64,000 nucleotides of DNA, from NCBI RefSeq assembly GCF_011397635.1, contig NC_064755.1:38112059-38176058 (forward strand). Direction: 5' to 3'. The notes beneath the pieces were generated by a model that ran no database searches, was not told the DNA's origin, and saw only the letters and a program-made list of their open reading frames with translations. This stretch comes from Epinephelus fuscoguttatus (lineage: Eukaryota; Chordata; Actinopteri; Perciformes; Serranidae). The translations under genes were made by a program, and so were the position numbers. Positions within the stretch are counted from its first letter, which is position 1, and every line of letters starts with the position of its first letter. This document shows positions 37,301 through 45,474 of this stretch, in pieces.

Positions 37301-40300
37301 CAAAACATCCCTAGAAGTCCCCACACACTACACAGCACACTGACCAGCGGAGATAAGACCGCTCAACTTGAAGCAATCTCAGTCGACTTAAGGGTCTTCC
37401 ACTGATGATTCGAATTTCCTATTTTAGAGGGCAGTCTTAGTGGAGAGTGCAGGTTTTTTATATAAACCGGACCTTGGAGCTTCCTTTAACTATCTAGGCC
37501 CATCAAAAACCCTATTGTGTCAGATATCATTATATGTTTCACAAACACTAACGCAGAGTCATTCTTAGCCACTGACAGTTAGCCTACAAGCTAACAAGCT
37601 AACAAACAACATAAATATGGATTTTGGATCATTGCCAAAAATAAACCCTATGGCATGATACCAGTGTTGGGTAAGGGTTACTTTAAAAGTAATCAAAGTA
37701 CGTTACTTTTTAAAAAAGTAACCAGTTACTTTACTGCGTTACTCCCTGAGTAAAGTAACTCAAGCACTTTTAAAGTACTTTTGAGTATTCTACATTTCCT
37801 ATTGGGCAATGGACCACAGGGTGCTGAGCCTACATTTTTTTGTCTCCAAAATTAAAGTTATGGACCACTTGCCCTTCACTGAGATCCAATTCTCCCATCA
37901 CAGCCGTCACTTTGACCAGTAGAAACACACAACGATCTGCTGCCGTAGACAACTGTATGACAACAACACCCCAGCGTTTTAATATTTCCTCTAGGGATGT
38001 TACCACACAGAGTAAAAGGGGGAAATGATGGTGTGAAACAGCAGAGGCACTTTATCAACCCGCTGAGTTAACGTTACTGTCATTAGCATCAAGCTAGCAA
38101 AAAATGGTACATCGTCACGGTCGGACATAAAGTAATAACATTAACAAATAGCGGCGGGGCTTTTACTCACAACTGCAGAGGCTCCCAGCTTCATTTGAAA
38201 CAAACTACATTATAGACGGTCCGTTATTTATTAATCCCTCTGTGTGTTTATATATTTACTTTTTATCCACTCTGTTGTCTTTGTAAAGTTAACATATCGC
38301 ACCGTCATTTCAAACTCAACACTTGTTTCAAATTAAAAGCCCCTTATAACCTCGGCTAGAGAATCCCTCCATTTTCTAAACAGGCTTTTATTCTGAAACA
38401 TTTTTCAGAACTTCCTGTGGAAGATACAGTAGCTTGATAGTTTATGTATGGCGCTTCAAATGTAGCTCCTGCCATCTGCTGACGCTTTTAGGTGACTACA
38501 ACAACATGTCGGCTGGCACATGAACAGACACAGTTCTGGCAGTGACTCAAATAATAGTCAAAGTAATAAAAATAGGACAAGAATAACCCGATGACATCAC
38601 ACACGCCGTGAAAGACGACCGGGGATAATTGGTGAGTACCAGCGTGTAGCGTGTACCAGGCATAATGCAAGTCCTGAGTCTGAAATATGTCTGTCAGTGA
38701 GTCCTACTCCACTTATTTAGACTCCACCGTAGACAACGACAGCATTTCTCCGACCACGTAGCGAGCCACAAGCTCCGTGGCTTCTTTCAGACTGATAGGT
38801 TTAACGTTATCTCCGTTATTAGAACCAAACAACAGCCGTTGCTGTTTCAGAGCTGAAGGACCAGCGTTCTAAAAGTAACGGAAGTAACTGATGTCTTGTT
38901 TGAAAATGTACTTAAGTATTTGATTACTCAAACAGCAAACTAACACGTTAGGTTACTCGTTACTGCAAAAAGTAATCGAAGTACTCTAACGCGTTACTTT
39001 GCGTACTCTAACGCGTTACTTTGTAACCCAACTCTGCATGATACTTGCACGTTTTGTTCAGCAACATCATCTTCACAAATGAGCACCACTTTATGTTTGG
39101 TGAAACCTAAATGCAGCCTGAATGATTAAGCTACTGTCAAGCTATAATGAACTACACCACGGTCGCATGTCGTAATGTCGCCCCCACAGCATGGCTGTTA
39201 AGCAATGTTCTGTGTGATGACATCCTGTAGTTTCATTTAGCCACTTGTTAGAAACCGCCTTTTTTGAGACACATTAAAGCTTCACACTAAACGAGTGAGG
39301 TATTCACTGACATATTTTATGTCGTAGAACAAAAGGTGAAAGTCTCTGCAGCTTGTGTTAACCACAGATCTTATTTCAAGCATCTACCCATTTCAAAAAA
39401 CCCACTGATTTTGAGACAAGGGAACCATGAGTGGTAAAATGCTGTCATGATCCTGGGTTTGTTTATATCCTGTTATCCTCTGGACTTTGTTTTGGAGTTT
39501 TCTGTTTGCATTCCTTGTTTCATGTTATTCATTCATGTTTAATCTGTTTCCTGTTTTTTTTGTATATTCTCTCCTCATGTGTCGTGTCTGGTTTTACTTC
39601 CTGTCTCTGTGTTTTCCCGCCTGTTTTCTATCACACCTTTCTCATTAGTCCTTCCCTGTTCCCAGAGTCTTCCCCTCACACCTGTTCTGTGTTAGTCTTG
39701 TTTGCTCCACCCGTGTGTTCCCCTCCACACCCTTGTTGTAAGCCAATCCCCATTTAACTCCTTTTGTCCACGTCCTCCTGCTCCAGCTGTGTCTTGTTCT
39801 TGTGATTGGTTTTCTGTGTACATATACCTGTGTGTCTCCCTTTGTTCCTTGTTGGTTCGTCCTGTGTTCATCCCAGTGTTCATGGTGTTGTTTCTTCCTG
39901 GTCTCTCGTGTTTCAGATTTCTTCCCTGAGTTCTTCCTTCAGTTCATCATCCTTCCCTGAATAAAAGTCGTCACTGTGGTTTTTTTTTTTTTTGTCAGAT
40001 CAATGATGCCAAACAGGCGGCTCAGAGCACCAAAGACCAGGCTAAAGACCTCCAGGACCGGATCAACGACAACATAGACTCTCTGTCGAGAGAGAAAAAT
40101 AGAATCAAGGAGCTTCTCCAACGAGTGAAAGACTACTTGACGGGTCAGTCAGTACATGCACAGTTAAGTTGACCTACGGTTACAGCTCGACTAGGCCATT
40201 TAATTAGACTACTGTCTTTGTCCCAGTATACAAGCACAGGAGGGGAAGTGATTTATTGACCGAAGTATGTCGGACTCCGCTACAATAAGTGGAGATATGC

Positions 40301-43300
40301 CTCCTTCCAGCTCATGAGCACTAGACCTTTTTCCAGTTGACCTATTACATCACAGACCAAACAATCGCCATTCTGTGTTTAACTCTCATCCATGTATTTT
40401 AAAATATTTAACACTTTCAGATGACAGAGCATGAACTGTGTCTCTCGTTCCTCCAGCCATGTTGTTATCGGCTATGTCTTCTGTTACGCATTTAACGCTC
40501 ATTGACTTCAGAGTCAAAGCCCAAGGTGGAGCATGCGCAGAGCACCCAGGCCAGTTTGGGTCCATTTGACTGTATACATGCAGGATTAATTCATCTCCTA
40601 TCCACAGACCTGCTGCTTCTTCCCACTTTAACCTGAATAACAAACTGGAGCTAGCTGGGAGCGGCTAGCGGAGCGTTAGCTGCAGCATGACCGGAGGGAA
40701 GCACAGCCAGTTAGCCTCCGCTAGTCTCTGAGCAAGCCCCGGCTCTCCGTTTGGATCCAACCGGAGCACCGAGCCCTGGTTTGTTATTCAGGTTAAAGTG
40801 GGAAGAAGCAGCGGGTTTATCAGGCAGCTGAGTGAAGTGGAGCCTGCGGAGGAAACACCAGGACCGTCTGGATGTAATAGTCCGTGGAGGTGCTGCGGTG
40901 CTCGGCTGCACAGATAGGAAACCCCTTGGCTGACAGGATGTACCACTCTCTCACTCTGCTCTCTCTCACGCAGGCACAGAACGTATGTGCCACTTGGCCG
41001 TCGGATGTAGTCCGTGTAGTGTGTTCAAATGCAACTGACACAGGGCGATGTGAGGCGATGTGAGGCGACGTAGGCGACGCAGCAGATGGCTTTCGTCGCC
41101 GCTAGTTCTTTGATGTTGGTTTGGTGTGTCCGCACCTTTAAGGTGATACTATACAAAACTGGTCCTGACCTGGAGGACTTTGGTTCAGCCATCCAATCAC
41201 TTTACAGATTAAAGACTCTCATGATGTGAGGCGTCCATTATTTGGTTTTCAGACACATTATTGAGCTCTAACTTATAAAAATCAGAGCTTTCAGAAAAAA
41301 CTGAGTGGTTATGTATACATGGATGATATTTACAAGTTAGTTATGTTAACATGATACAAATACAAAATTAGCTCTTGACAATAAGCTTCAGAAGCTTCAT
41401 CTGCTGAGCCAGAGGTGGGTAAATAAAACAGAAGAAAAAACACATCCTGCTGCAGTAGATTTGAATCTTTTCTAAATGTCTGAGACAATTATGTTTCCTC
41501 CCCAACAGATGAAATGGTTCCTCCAGAAGATGTCGAGAAAATGGCCCGAGCTGTTCTAGCCATCAGGCTGCCCGATCAGACCCAATCAATGATCAGTGAC
41601 ATCAATAATCTGCTGTCTAAGCCTACCAATTTCCAGAATGACCTGAAAGACCTGGAGGAGCACGCCAAGACCGCTCAGGACCTGCTGCAGAAAGCTCAGG
41701 AAGTCAAGTCAGTGTCTAAAAGCATGAAAAAAAAACATTGTTTCTGAAAAAGCGAAACATCTTAACTCTTAAAAAAAACTATACATCTCTTACACAAAAA
41801 AAACACTAAACATCTTTTAACTCTTTAAAAAACACTATCTGTTAACACTTAAAAAAACACTTAATGTCTTTTAAAGAAACTATACATCTATTAACACTGT
41901 AAAAACACTTAATGTAAGTTAATTCTTTAAAATAAAGTAACGTCTTTTAACCCCTTAAAAAAACACTGCATTTGTTAACTTAAAAAAACATTTATTTCTT
42001 TAAAAAACCCTAAACATCTGCTAACTTTAAAAATCACTTAACATCTTTTAATTCTAAACATCTCTTAACATCAAACTTTATTTAAAAAACCAAAGTTAAA
42101 GGTAGGATCTGGAGGATTTTCAAACAAAACAAAATATAGACATATACAAATGAAATCCTGCTTAAACATCACCTATGGGCTTCTACTCATGTGTGGTGGT
42201 GACTCTGTTTGCAGAGCTCCTGCCCTTTAACTGTATTTTGATGTTTTTGTGAGCTCGGACCGCTTCTGGGCAGAGATTTCCCCAGCCATTGAGAGAGCGC
42301 AGGTGCCGTGTCCGAGCGTGTCCGAGCGTGCACCAGCGCGAACCTTGCCTGAATCTCTTCTGTGAAGCCTTCTTCCATACCTCCGGGCTCCATACACCCG
42401 GGAGAAATGGCGGATACAGACGTACCCACGAAGAAAAGGAAATTAAATGTGAGTGAGGCAAAACGCCGAGCCGATAAAGCACGGGCCAAAACTCGTGTGA
42501 ATATCGGGGTGGGGAGAGAGGCTCGGGATGTACAGCGACTTGGAGTTGGCCTGCTTTCTGTTGGACAGGTAAATCCCAAATACGACTTTTCTATTACAAC
42601 AACTGTAATTTCTGCATAGTTTGTTGTGGAGGCTAATTCCGACTATCAACCGATGCAAATAAATTTACGTTTAGCTAATATATGGCTTGATGTAGTGTGA
42701 GGATTGAGCTTTGAATCAATTTGTGTAACACCCAACTGCTGGGAGGGGTAGGAGCAGCGCGCAGTTGAGCCCGATAAGAGGGACCAAATTTGAATGTGTG
42801 TTTACAAACAGCAACTGGAAAATCCTCCAGACCCTACCTTTAAGGGGCACCTACTAGCTCACGTGAAAACGCTCTCTCCCCGTTTCATGCTACAGCTTTC
42901 CTATCTAATAAAGGCAAAATTCCCAAAAAATAATCTTCAAAAAAAAGAAAAAGTTTATCTAAAACACCAAACTTTAAGTAAAACACTAAATTTTAAGTTA
43001 AGCACTTGATTTGAACCAAAACACTGAATTTTAACTAAAGCACCAAACTTTAACTAAAATACTAAACTTGAACTAAAACACAGAGTAATCATCAGCTGTC
43101 TGAAAACACAAAGGTTTCACTCAGTGCTGGTTTGTTTATTTCTCCTGATTTATTGGTTTATGATTGGCTGAGTTCCTCCATGTCTGACCTCAGTTCCTTA
43201 AAGAAATCCTTGTTGCTGTTGTTTCTTATTTTGAGGGAGCGGACGAAGAGCATTGATGTGACAGAGATCAAGAAAGACATTTATCAAGCAGAGAGAGCTC

Positions 43301-45474
43301 AGGACAAAGCCAATGACGACCTGGACGCAGCCACCTTAGACAGAGACGTGGCCAAGGACAGACTCCATATTGTAAATACTCCAAAAGTCTCAAATATCTG
43401 TCCCTTTGGTTCAGCCCTGCCTGATGTTGACATGTTTAAATACGTGTTTTCTCATGTTTCAGGTGAGAGACAAACTGGACGACGCTGCATGGAAGCTGTT
43501 GAAACGTCAACCGCAAAATCTGCGAGACCAGATCGAAGACCTGAAGAAGAAAACTGACCAGAACAGACTGATGGCTGTAGACGCCCTGGCATCAGCTGTC
43601 GATGCTTTTAAACAGAGTTCCGACACAAAACCAGTAAGACAACTGACACCCAATCAGTAAGACAACTGACACCCAACCAATAAGACAACTGACACCCAAC
43701 CAGTAAGACAACTGACGACCAACCAGTAAGACAACTGACACCCAACCAGTAAGACAACTGACACCCAACCAATAAGACAACTGACGACCAACCAGTAAGA
43801 CAACTGACAATAAGACAACTGAGACAGAACCAGTATGACAACTGATAAAGACAACTGACACCCAACAAGTAAGATGACTGGCACTGAACCAGTTAGACAA
43901 CTGACACCCAACCAGTAAGACAACTGACAATAAGACAACTGACACAGAACCAGTAAGACAACTGACACCCAACCAGTAAGACAACTGATTATAAGACAAC
44001 TGACACCGAACAAGTAAGATGACTGGCACTGAACCAGTTAGACAACTGACACCCAACCAGTAAGACAACTGACAATAAGACAACTGACACAGAACCAGTA
44101 AGACAACTGACACCGAACAAGTAAGAAGACTGGCACTGAACCAGTAAGACAACTGACACCCAATCAGTAAGGCAACTGACAATAAGACAACTGACACAGA
44201 ACCAGTAAGACAACTGACACCGAACAAGTAAGAAGACTGGCACTGAACCAGTAAGACAACTGACACCCAATCAGTAAGGCAACTGACACCCAACCAGTAA
44301 GACAACTGACACCCAACCAGTAAGACAAGTGACAATAAGACAACTGAGACAGAACCAGTATGACAACTGATAAAGACAACTGACACCCAACAAGTAAGAC
44401 AACTGACAATAAGACAACTGACACAGAACCAGTAAGACAACTGACACCCAACCAGTAAGACAACTGACACAGAACAAGTAAGATGACTGGCACTGAACCA
44501 GTTAGACAACTGACACCCAACCAGTAAGACAACTGACACCCAACCAGTAAGGCAACTGACACCCAACCAGTAAGACAACTGATAATGAGACAACTGACAC
44601 CTAACAAGTAAGATGACTGGCATTGAACCAGTAAGACAACCGACAGCAAACCAGTAAGACAACTGACACCAAACCAGTATGACAACTGACAATAAGACAG
44701 CTGACACCGAACCAGTAAGACCACTGTCAATAAGACAACTGACACAGAACCAGTATGATAACTGACAATAGGACCAGTCACACTGAACCAGTAAGACAAC
44801 GGACAAAGCGACAACTGACCCAGAGGACTTTAAGTAAATAAGACTACAGACAGAGCGTAACATTCAGGAGGTATTTTAATTTTCAGTTCATGGCTCCATT
44901 AGTTTCAGCTGCTAGTTAGTTGCAGTACTGTTGCTATGGCTACCACAGACACCTGTATTCTTGGTGTACTGTCACAGTGTTCTGACTGTCTGTCTCTGTA
45001 CCAGGAGCTGGACGAAGTGAGGAAGCAGTTTGAGCTTTTACAGCAGAAGAGCTCAAATCAGACAGGTCAGGATGACGCTGCAGAACGAGTGAAGAAAATC
45101 AAGGACGAGGCAGAGAAGATGAAGAAAGAGGTGGAGGACAAACTGCAACAGATACAAGGTAGTATTAGTACTTTAACTGTTATGTAGTCTGGTAAATTCA
45201 AAAATCATCATCATGTTTGTTATTGTAGTAACAGAACCAGTGGGAGGACAGTGTAATGCTCAGTAGTGCTGCAGTATTATCTGCAGTGGTAGTACGTGCA
45301 GCACTGTACAGGTTTATTCATTCTGTGTTGTCAGATCTGGAGAAGAAGATTCAGCAACTGATCAAGAGTAAAGAGGACAAAGCAGCTGAAGTGTCCACGC
45401 TGTTGGACACGGTGGATTCAATTCGACGGGAAATCTCCAAACGAGCCGAAACATACCCCACCTGTACTGCATAA
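20746..45474 (+). CDS. lamb4: Laminin subunit beta-4, complete 34-exon gene
   Basis: Secreted basement-membrane chain that would form a heterotrimer with alpha and gamma laminins. Coding exons: 20746-20767, 21576-21751, 23885-24020, 24242-24315, 24470-24658, 24933-24996, 25130-25344, 26442-26562, 26692-26880, 27151-27306, 27491-27594, 28202-28281, 29274-29565, 29653-29784, 29905-30093, 30346-30458, 31178-31298, 31523-31703, 31862-32005, 32151-32382, 32656-32813, 33607-33831, 33950-34167, 34416-34512, 34593-34956, 35093-35253, 36470-36672, 36881-37078, 39999-40143, 41509-41707, 43236-43371, 43463-43633, 45005-45158, 45335-45474. They sum to 5499 nt, 1832 residues plus TAA, with every phase matching and no internal stop, so the gene looks intact. 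The length is slightly above the usual beta-chain size. I call beta-4 rather than beta-1 or beta-2 from remembered beta-4 features: [13 protein letters not shown] in LEb, VLxxAGLRF in L4, and a C-terminus of DLEKKIQ...YxxC plus two residues. lamb1 follows downstream. The start ATG is chosen because it gives a signal peptide across the phase-1 junction. Confidence 0.93.
20851..20920. repeat. Purine-rich (GGAA)n/(GAGA)n tract in lamb4 intron 1
   Basis: AAGGAAGGAAGGAAGG followed by AGAAGAGAAGAGAGGAGAGG, all purine on the + strand. A simple-sequence tract. Confidence 0.9.
22370..23530. repeat. AT-rich ~40-bp minisatellite in lamb4 intron 2
   Basis: Recurring phrase TTCTCTACACTGTAAAATTC followed by ATAAAAATAAAAATA, repeated with variation about 15-20 times. 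A SINE fragment is inserted at 23279. The adjacent 21960-22320 is TTCTTTTCT-type pyrimidine-rich sequence. Exon 3 follows at 23885. Confidence 0.85.
23279..23500 (+). mobile_element. 5'-truncated SINE inside the minisatellite
   Basis: Matches the body and 3' part of the SINE at 10873 (TTCTCCCCGTGTCAGCGTGG, CACAGTCCAAAGACATGCAG, CAGGGTGTACCCTGCCTCTC). The tRNA-like head is missing. Confidence 0.8.
24662..24711. repeat. (CA)n microsatellite at the exon 5 donor
   Basis: An uninterrupted CA run of about 25 repeats begins three bases after the exon 5 5' splice site (GAG followed by GTAACACACA). Intronic CA repeats near donors can influence splicing by binding hnRNP L. That is family knowledge and not shown here. 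Confidence 0.95.
25491..25971. mobile_element. hAT MITE with perfect 8-bp TSD in lamb4 intron 7
   Basis: The octamer ACAGATAC occurs at 25483-25490 and 25972-25979. Ends TAGTGATG and CATCACTA are inverted, with further subterminal matches of GAACCGGCTCTT type in both orientations. 481 bp, no open frame. Confidence 0.9.
26221..26310. repeat. Hairpin-forming interspersed fragment
   Basis: TTGAAGACGTTTCACCTCTC at about 26221 is followed within about 70 bp by the inverse pieces GCGTCTTCAAG and GGATGAGAGGTGAAG. It resembles a widespread fish repeat containing CTTGAAGACGTTTC. Family not assigned. Confidence 0.5.
26442..29565 (+). CDS. lamb4: lamb4 exons 8-13: N-terminal LE (EGF-like) repeats
   Basis: These exons encode the rod of laminin-type EGF repeats (domain V), about residues 293-535, recognisable by regularly spaced Cys and motifs such as [42 protein letters not shown] and GPLCDRC. 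The repeat in exon 10 looks shorter than the mammalian beta chains I remember: [11 protein letters not shown] runs straight into the next Cys. Exon 13 closes the last repeat with [14 protein letters not shown]. It then starts the L4 domain with a [15 protein letters not shown] segment and runs into a long proline-rich tract described separately. The intron before exon 13 carries an RTE-type LINE fragment, and the one before exon 8 carries a hAT element. Confidence 0.9.
28300..29160 (+). mobile_element. RTE-type (Rex3-like) LINE 3' fragment in intron 12
   Basis: The sense strand translates in broken frames to reverse-transcriptase C-terminal phrases ([14 protein letters not shown]; a [19 protein letters not shown] segment). 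It has the typical ending AAGCGATGGATGGATGAATA with ATGG-type tail repeats, as in Rex3/RTE LINEs. Stops and deletions show it is inactive. The intron splice sites of lamb4 are unaffected. Confidence 0.7.
29422..29565 (+). repeat. lamb4: Coding proline-rich tract in lamb4 exon 13
   Basis: Residues about 559-606: a run of roughly 18 Pro followed by A-P-T-P-P units and a Ser-rich end. The DNA is a CCT/CCG trinucleotide run followed by the 15-bp unit CCTACTCCTCCTGCT in several copies. It keeps frame with exon 14. See findings. Confidence 0.9.
29653..31703 (+). CDS. lamb4: lamb4 exons 14-18: L4 (domain IV) globular module
   Basis: Exons 15-18 encode the beta-chain L4 globular domain. It is recognised by [36 protein letters not shown], a [10 protein letters not shown] strand, HILIDSMGLIP and the closing helix with [18 protein letters not shown]. 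These match what I remember of beta-4 better than beta-1 or beta-2. Exon 14 (29653-29784, residues about 607-650) has no counterpart I recall in mammalian beta chains. It has one Cys and ends in a strongly basic stretch ([15 protein letters not shown]). Its splice sites are good and its phase (0/0) means it could be skipped without a frameshift. The exon 15 acceptor GCAGCAG allows a one-Gln NAGNAG alternative. Confidence 0.88.
30470..31070. repeat. Probable interspersed-repeat pieces in lamb4 intron 16
   Basis: 30480-30700 has repeated CATAGTATG/CAGTATGCC phrases typical of fish MITEs. 30790-31060 (ACATCTCCTCGGCTGAGGAC, AGAGCCTCGGGGCC) resembles LINE 3' UTR sequence I have seen in fish. Boundaries are not defined. 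Confidence 0.4.
31862..34956 (+). CDS. lamb4: lamb4 exons 19-25: C-terminal LE repeats into domain II
   Basis: Second rod of laminin-type EGF repeats (domain III), about residues 852-1250. Visible motifs include [67 protein letters not shown] and [17 protein letters not shown]. Exon 25 carries the last repeat ([17 protein letters not shown], ...ECHPC) and then the start of the helical region. Exon 20 ends at a weak-looking donor (AG followed by GTTATA). Exon 23 ends at a GC donor (AAG then GCAAGG) rather than GT. Conceptual splicing here restores ICDKVTGQCPC, the expected LE spacing, so the GC site is very likely real. Confidence 0.9.
32930..33480 (-). mobile_element. L2-like LINE 3' region fragment in intron 21
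   Basis: GGTAACCAGTGAAGGGAAGC, TTGCAGCATTCTGAACCATTAC and TACAATAACCCAGTCTGAG read, in reverse, like the 3' non-coding part of fish L2-type LINEs. A similar phrase (GTTGTAATGATCCAGATGTG) occurs in the element at 47440-48680. Edges approximate. Confidence 0.5.
35093..37078 (+). CDS. lamb4: lamb4 exons 26-28: coiled-coil domain II and beta-knob
   Basis: Exons 26-27 encode charged heptad-like sequence rich in Leu, Lys and Glu, as expected for coiled coil II, which pairs with the alpha and gamma chains. Exon 28 encodes the beta-chain-specific Cys-rich insertion (the alpha domain or beta-knob) that interrupts the coiled coil. It reads [18 protein letters not shown] and [11 protein letters not shown], with paired Cys at about residues 1454-1485. 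This insertion marks the chain as a laminin beta rather than a gamma subunit. Exon 28 must end at AAG followed by GCAGGT, a GC donor: nearby GT sites would shift the frame into a stop in exon 29. Intron 26 holds a LINE endonuclease fragment. Confidence 0.9.
35590..35810 (-). mobile_element. LINE endonuclease (APE-type) fragment in intron 26
   Basis: The minus-strand frame from 35806 gives [28 protein letters not shown] and a SGRGGGI segment. These are typical of the N-terminal apurinic-like endonuclease of L2/Rex1-type LINEs (N-A-R-S-L and TETW motifs). It runs 70 codons to the stop at 35594. Flanking LINE sequence may extend to about 36060 but is not recognisable. Confidence 0.75.
37662..39036. 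mobile_element. hAT element with perfect 8-bp TSD in lamb4 intron 28
   Basis: The octamer CATGATAC occurs at 37654-37661 and 39037-39044. Ends are CAGTGTTGGG and its near inverse CCCAACTCTG. Subterminal AAAGTAAC/GCGTTACTTT motifs recur in both orientations. These are standard hAT features. 1375 bp, no transposase frame, so non-autonomous. Confidence 0.92.
39240..39425 (-). mobile_element. Fragment related to the 14434-15140 element
   Basis: TTTTATGTCGTAGAACAAAA here is the reverse complement of the phrase near 14585. Neighbouring CTCATTTAGCCAC and AACCGCCTTTTTTGAG align loosely with the same element. Terminal repeats are not visible. Confidence 0.5.
39444..39976 (+). mobile_element. C/T-rich interspersed repeat, possible solo LTR
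   Basis: Starts TGTCATGATCCTGGGTTT, is strikingly poor in A on this strand, has a GAATAAAAG polyadenylation-like signal near its end, and ends around GTCGTCA. The TG...CA ends, the signal and the length (about 530 bp) would suit a solo LTR, but no flanking duplication was found. It abuts the polypyrimidine tract of lamb4 exon 29. Confidence 0.35.
39999..45474 (+). CDS. lamb4: lamb4 exons 29-34: coiled-coil domain I and C-terminus
   Basis: These exons encode coiled coil I, about residues 1519-1832, with long stretches of Lys, Glu, Gln and Leu and no globular motif. Exon 30 has [19 protein letters not shown] and exon 34 has [12 protein letters not shown], both close to the beta-4 chain I remember. 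The chain ends Y-P-T-C-T-A. The Cys two residues from the end matches the conserved Cys that disulfide-links beta to gamma chains, with two extra residues as in beta-4. Exon 31 uses a GAG acceptor (TTTTGAG). An in-frame CAG acceptor at 43191-43193 would add 14 residues with a hydrophobic LLLLFLIL stretch, which would break the heptads. Exon 32 ends at CCA followed by GTAAGA, and that sequence is then repeated as a minisatellite. Confidence 0.9.
41745..42095. repeat. Degenerate AT-rich tandem repeat, intron 30
   Basis: Irregular repetition of the type ACTCTTTAAAAAACACTA and AACATCTTTTAAC at about 30-40 bp spacing. After the element at 42100-42839, a further 18-20-bp repeat (ACACTAAATTTTAAGT) continues at 42950-43085. 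Confidence 0.7.
42100..42839. mobile_element. TTAA-flanked TIR element (Kolobok-like) in intron 30
   Basis: Flanked by TTAA at 42096-42099 and 42840-42843. The left end AGGTAGGATCTGGAGGATTT is mirrored at the right (CCTCCAGACCCTACCT). A TTAA target with AGG termini fits Kolobok-type elements. The inside carries a short basic frame ([14 protein letters not shown] near 42430) that I cannot assign. It sits within the AT-rich tandem repeat. Confidence 0.75.
43634..44830 (+). repeat. lamb4: ~23-bp minisatellite built on the exon 32 splice donor
   Basis: The unit begins GTAAGACAACTGACACC and ends CCAACCA, with variants (GACACAGAACCA, GTAAGATGACTGGCACTGAA, a short form of about 15 bp). The first unit starts at the exon 32 donor itself (CCA followed by GTAAGA). 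I count about 34 AGTAAG sites in the block. Exon 33 begins 175 bp after it. The minus-strand frame of more than 400 codons is a repeat artefact. Confidence 0.95.

Noticed and set aside
39431..39757. 108-codon Cys/Phe-rich frame
   Set aside because: It lies within a C/T-rich interspersed repeat and reflects base composition, not a protein.
42362..42619. Separate gene from the basic frame in the intron 30 element
   Set aside because: The frame is short, inside a TIR-bounded element and unrecognised. It is noted only as part of that element.
43592..44863. 423-codon minus-strand frame of repeating [16 protein letters not shown] peptides
   Set aside because: It is the reverse reading of the donor-derived minisatellite: the unit has no stop in that frame. 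There is no start context, splice signal or domain.
20746..45474. Calling the first gene lamb2l (beta-2-like)
   Set aside because: I first considered this because teleosts have a tandem beta-2 pair, but L4, LEb and C-terminal residues fit beta-4 better, and the following gene fits beta-1.
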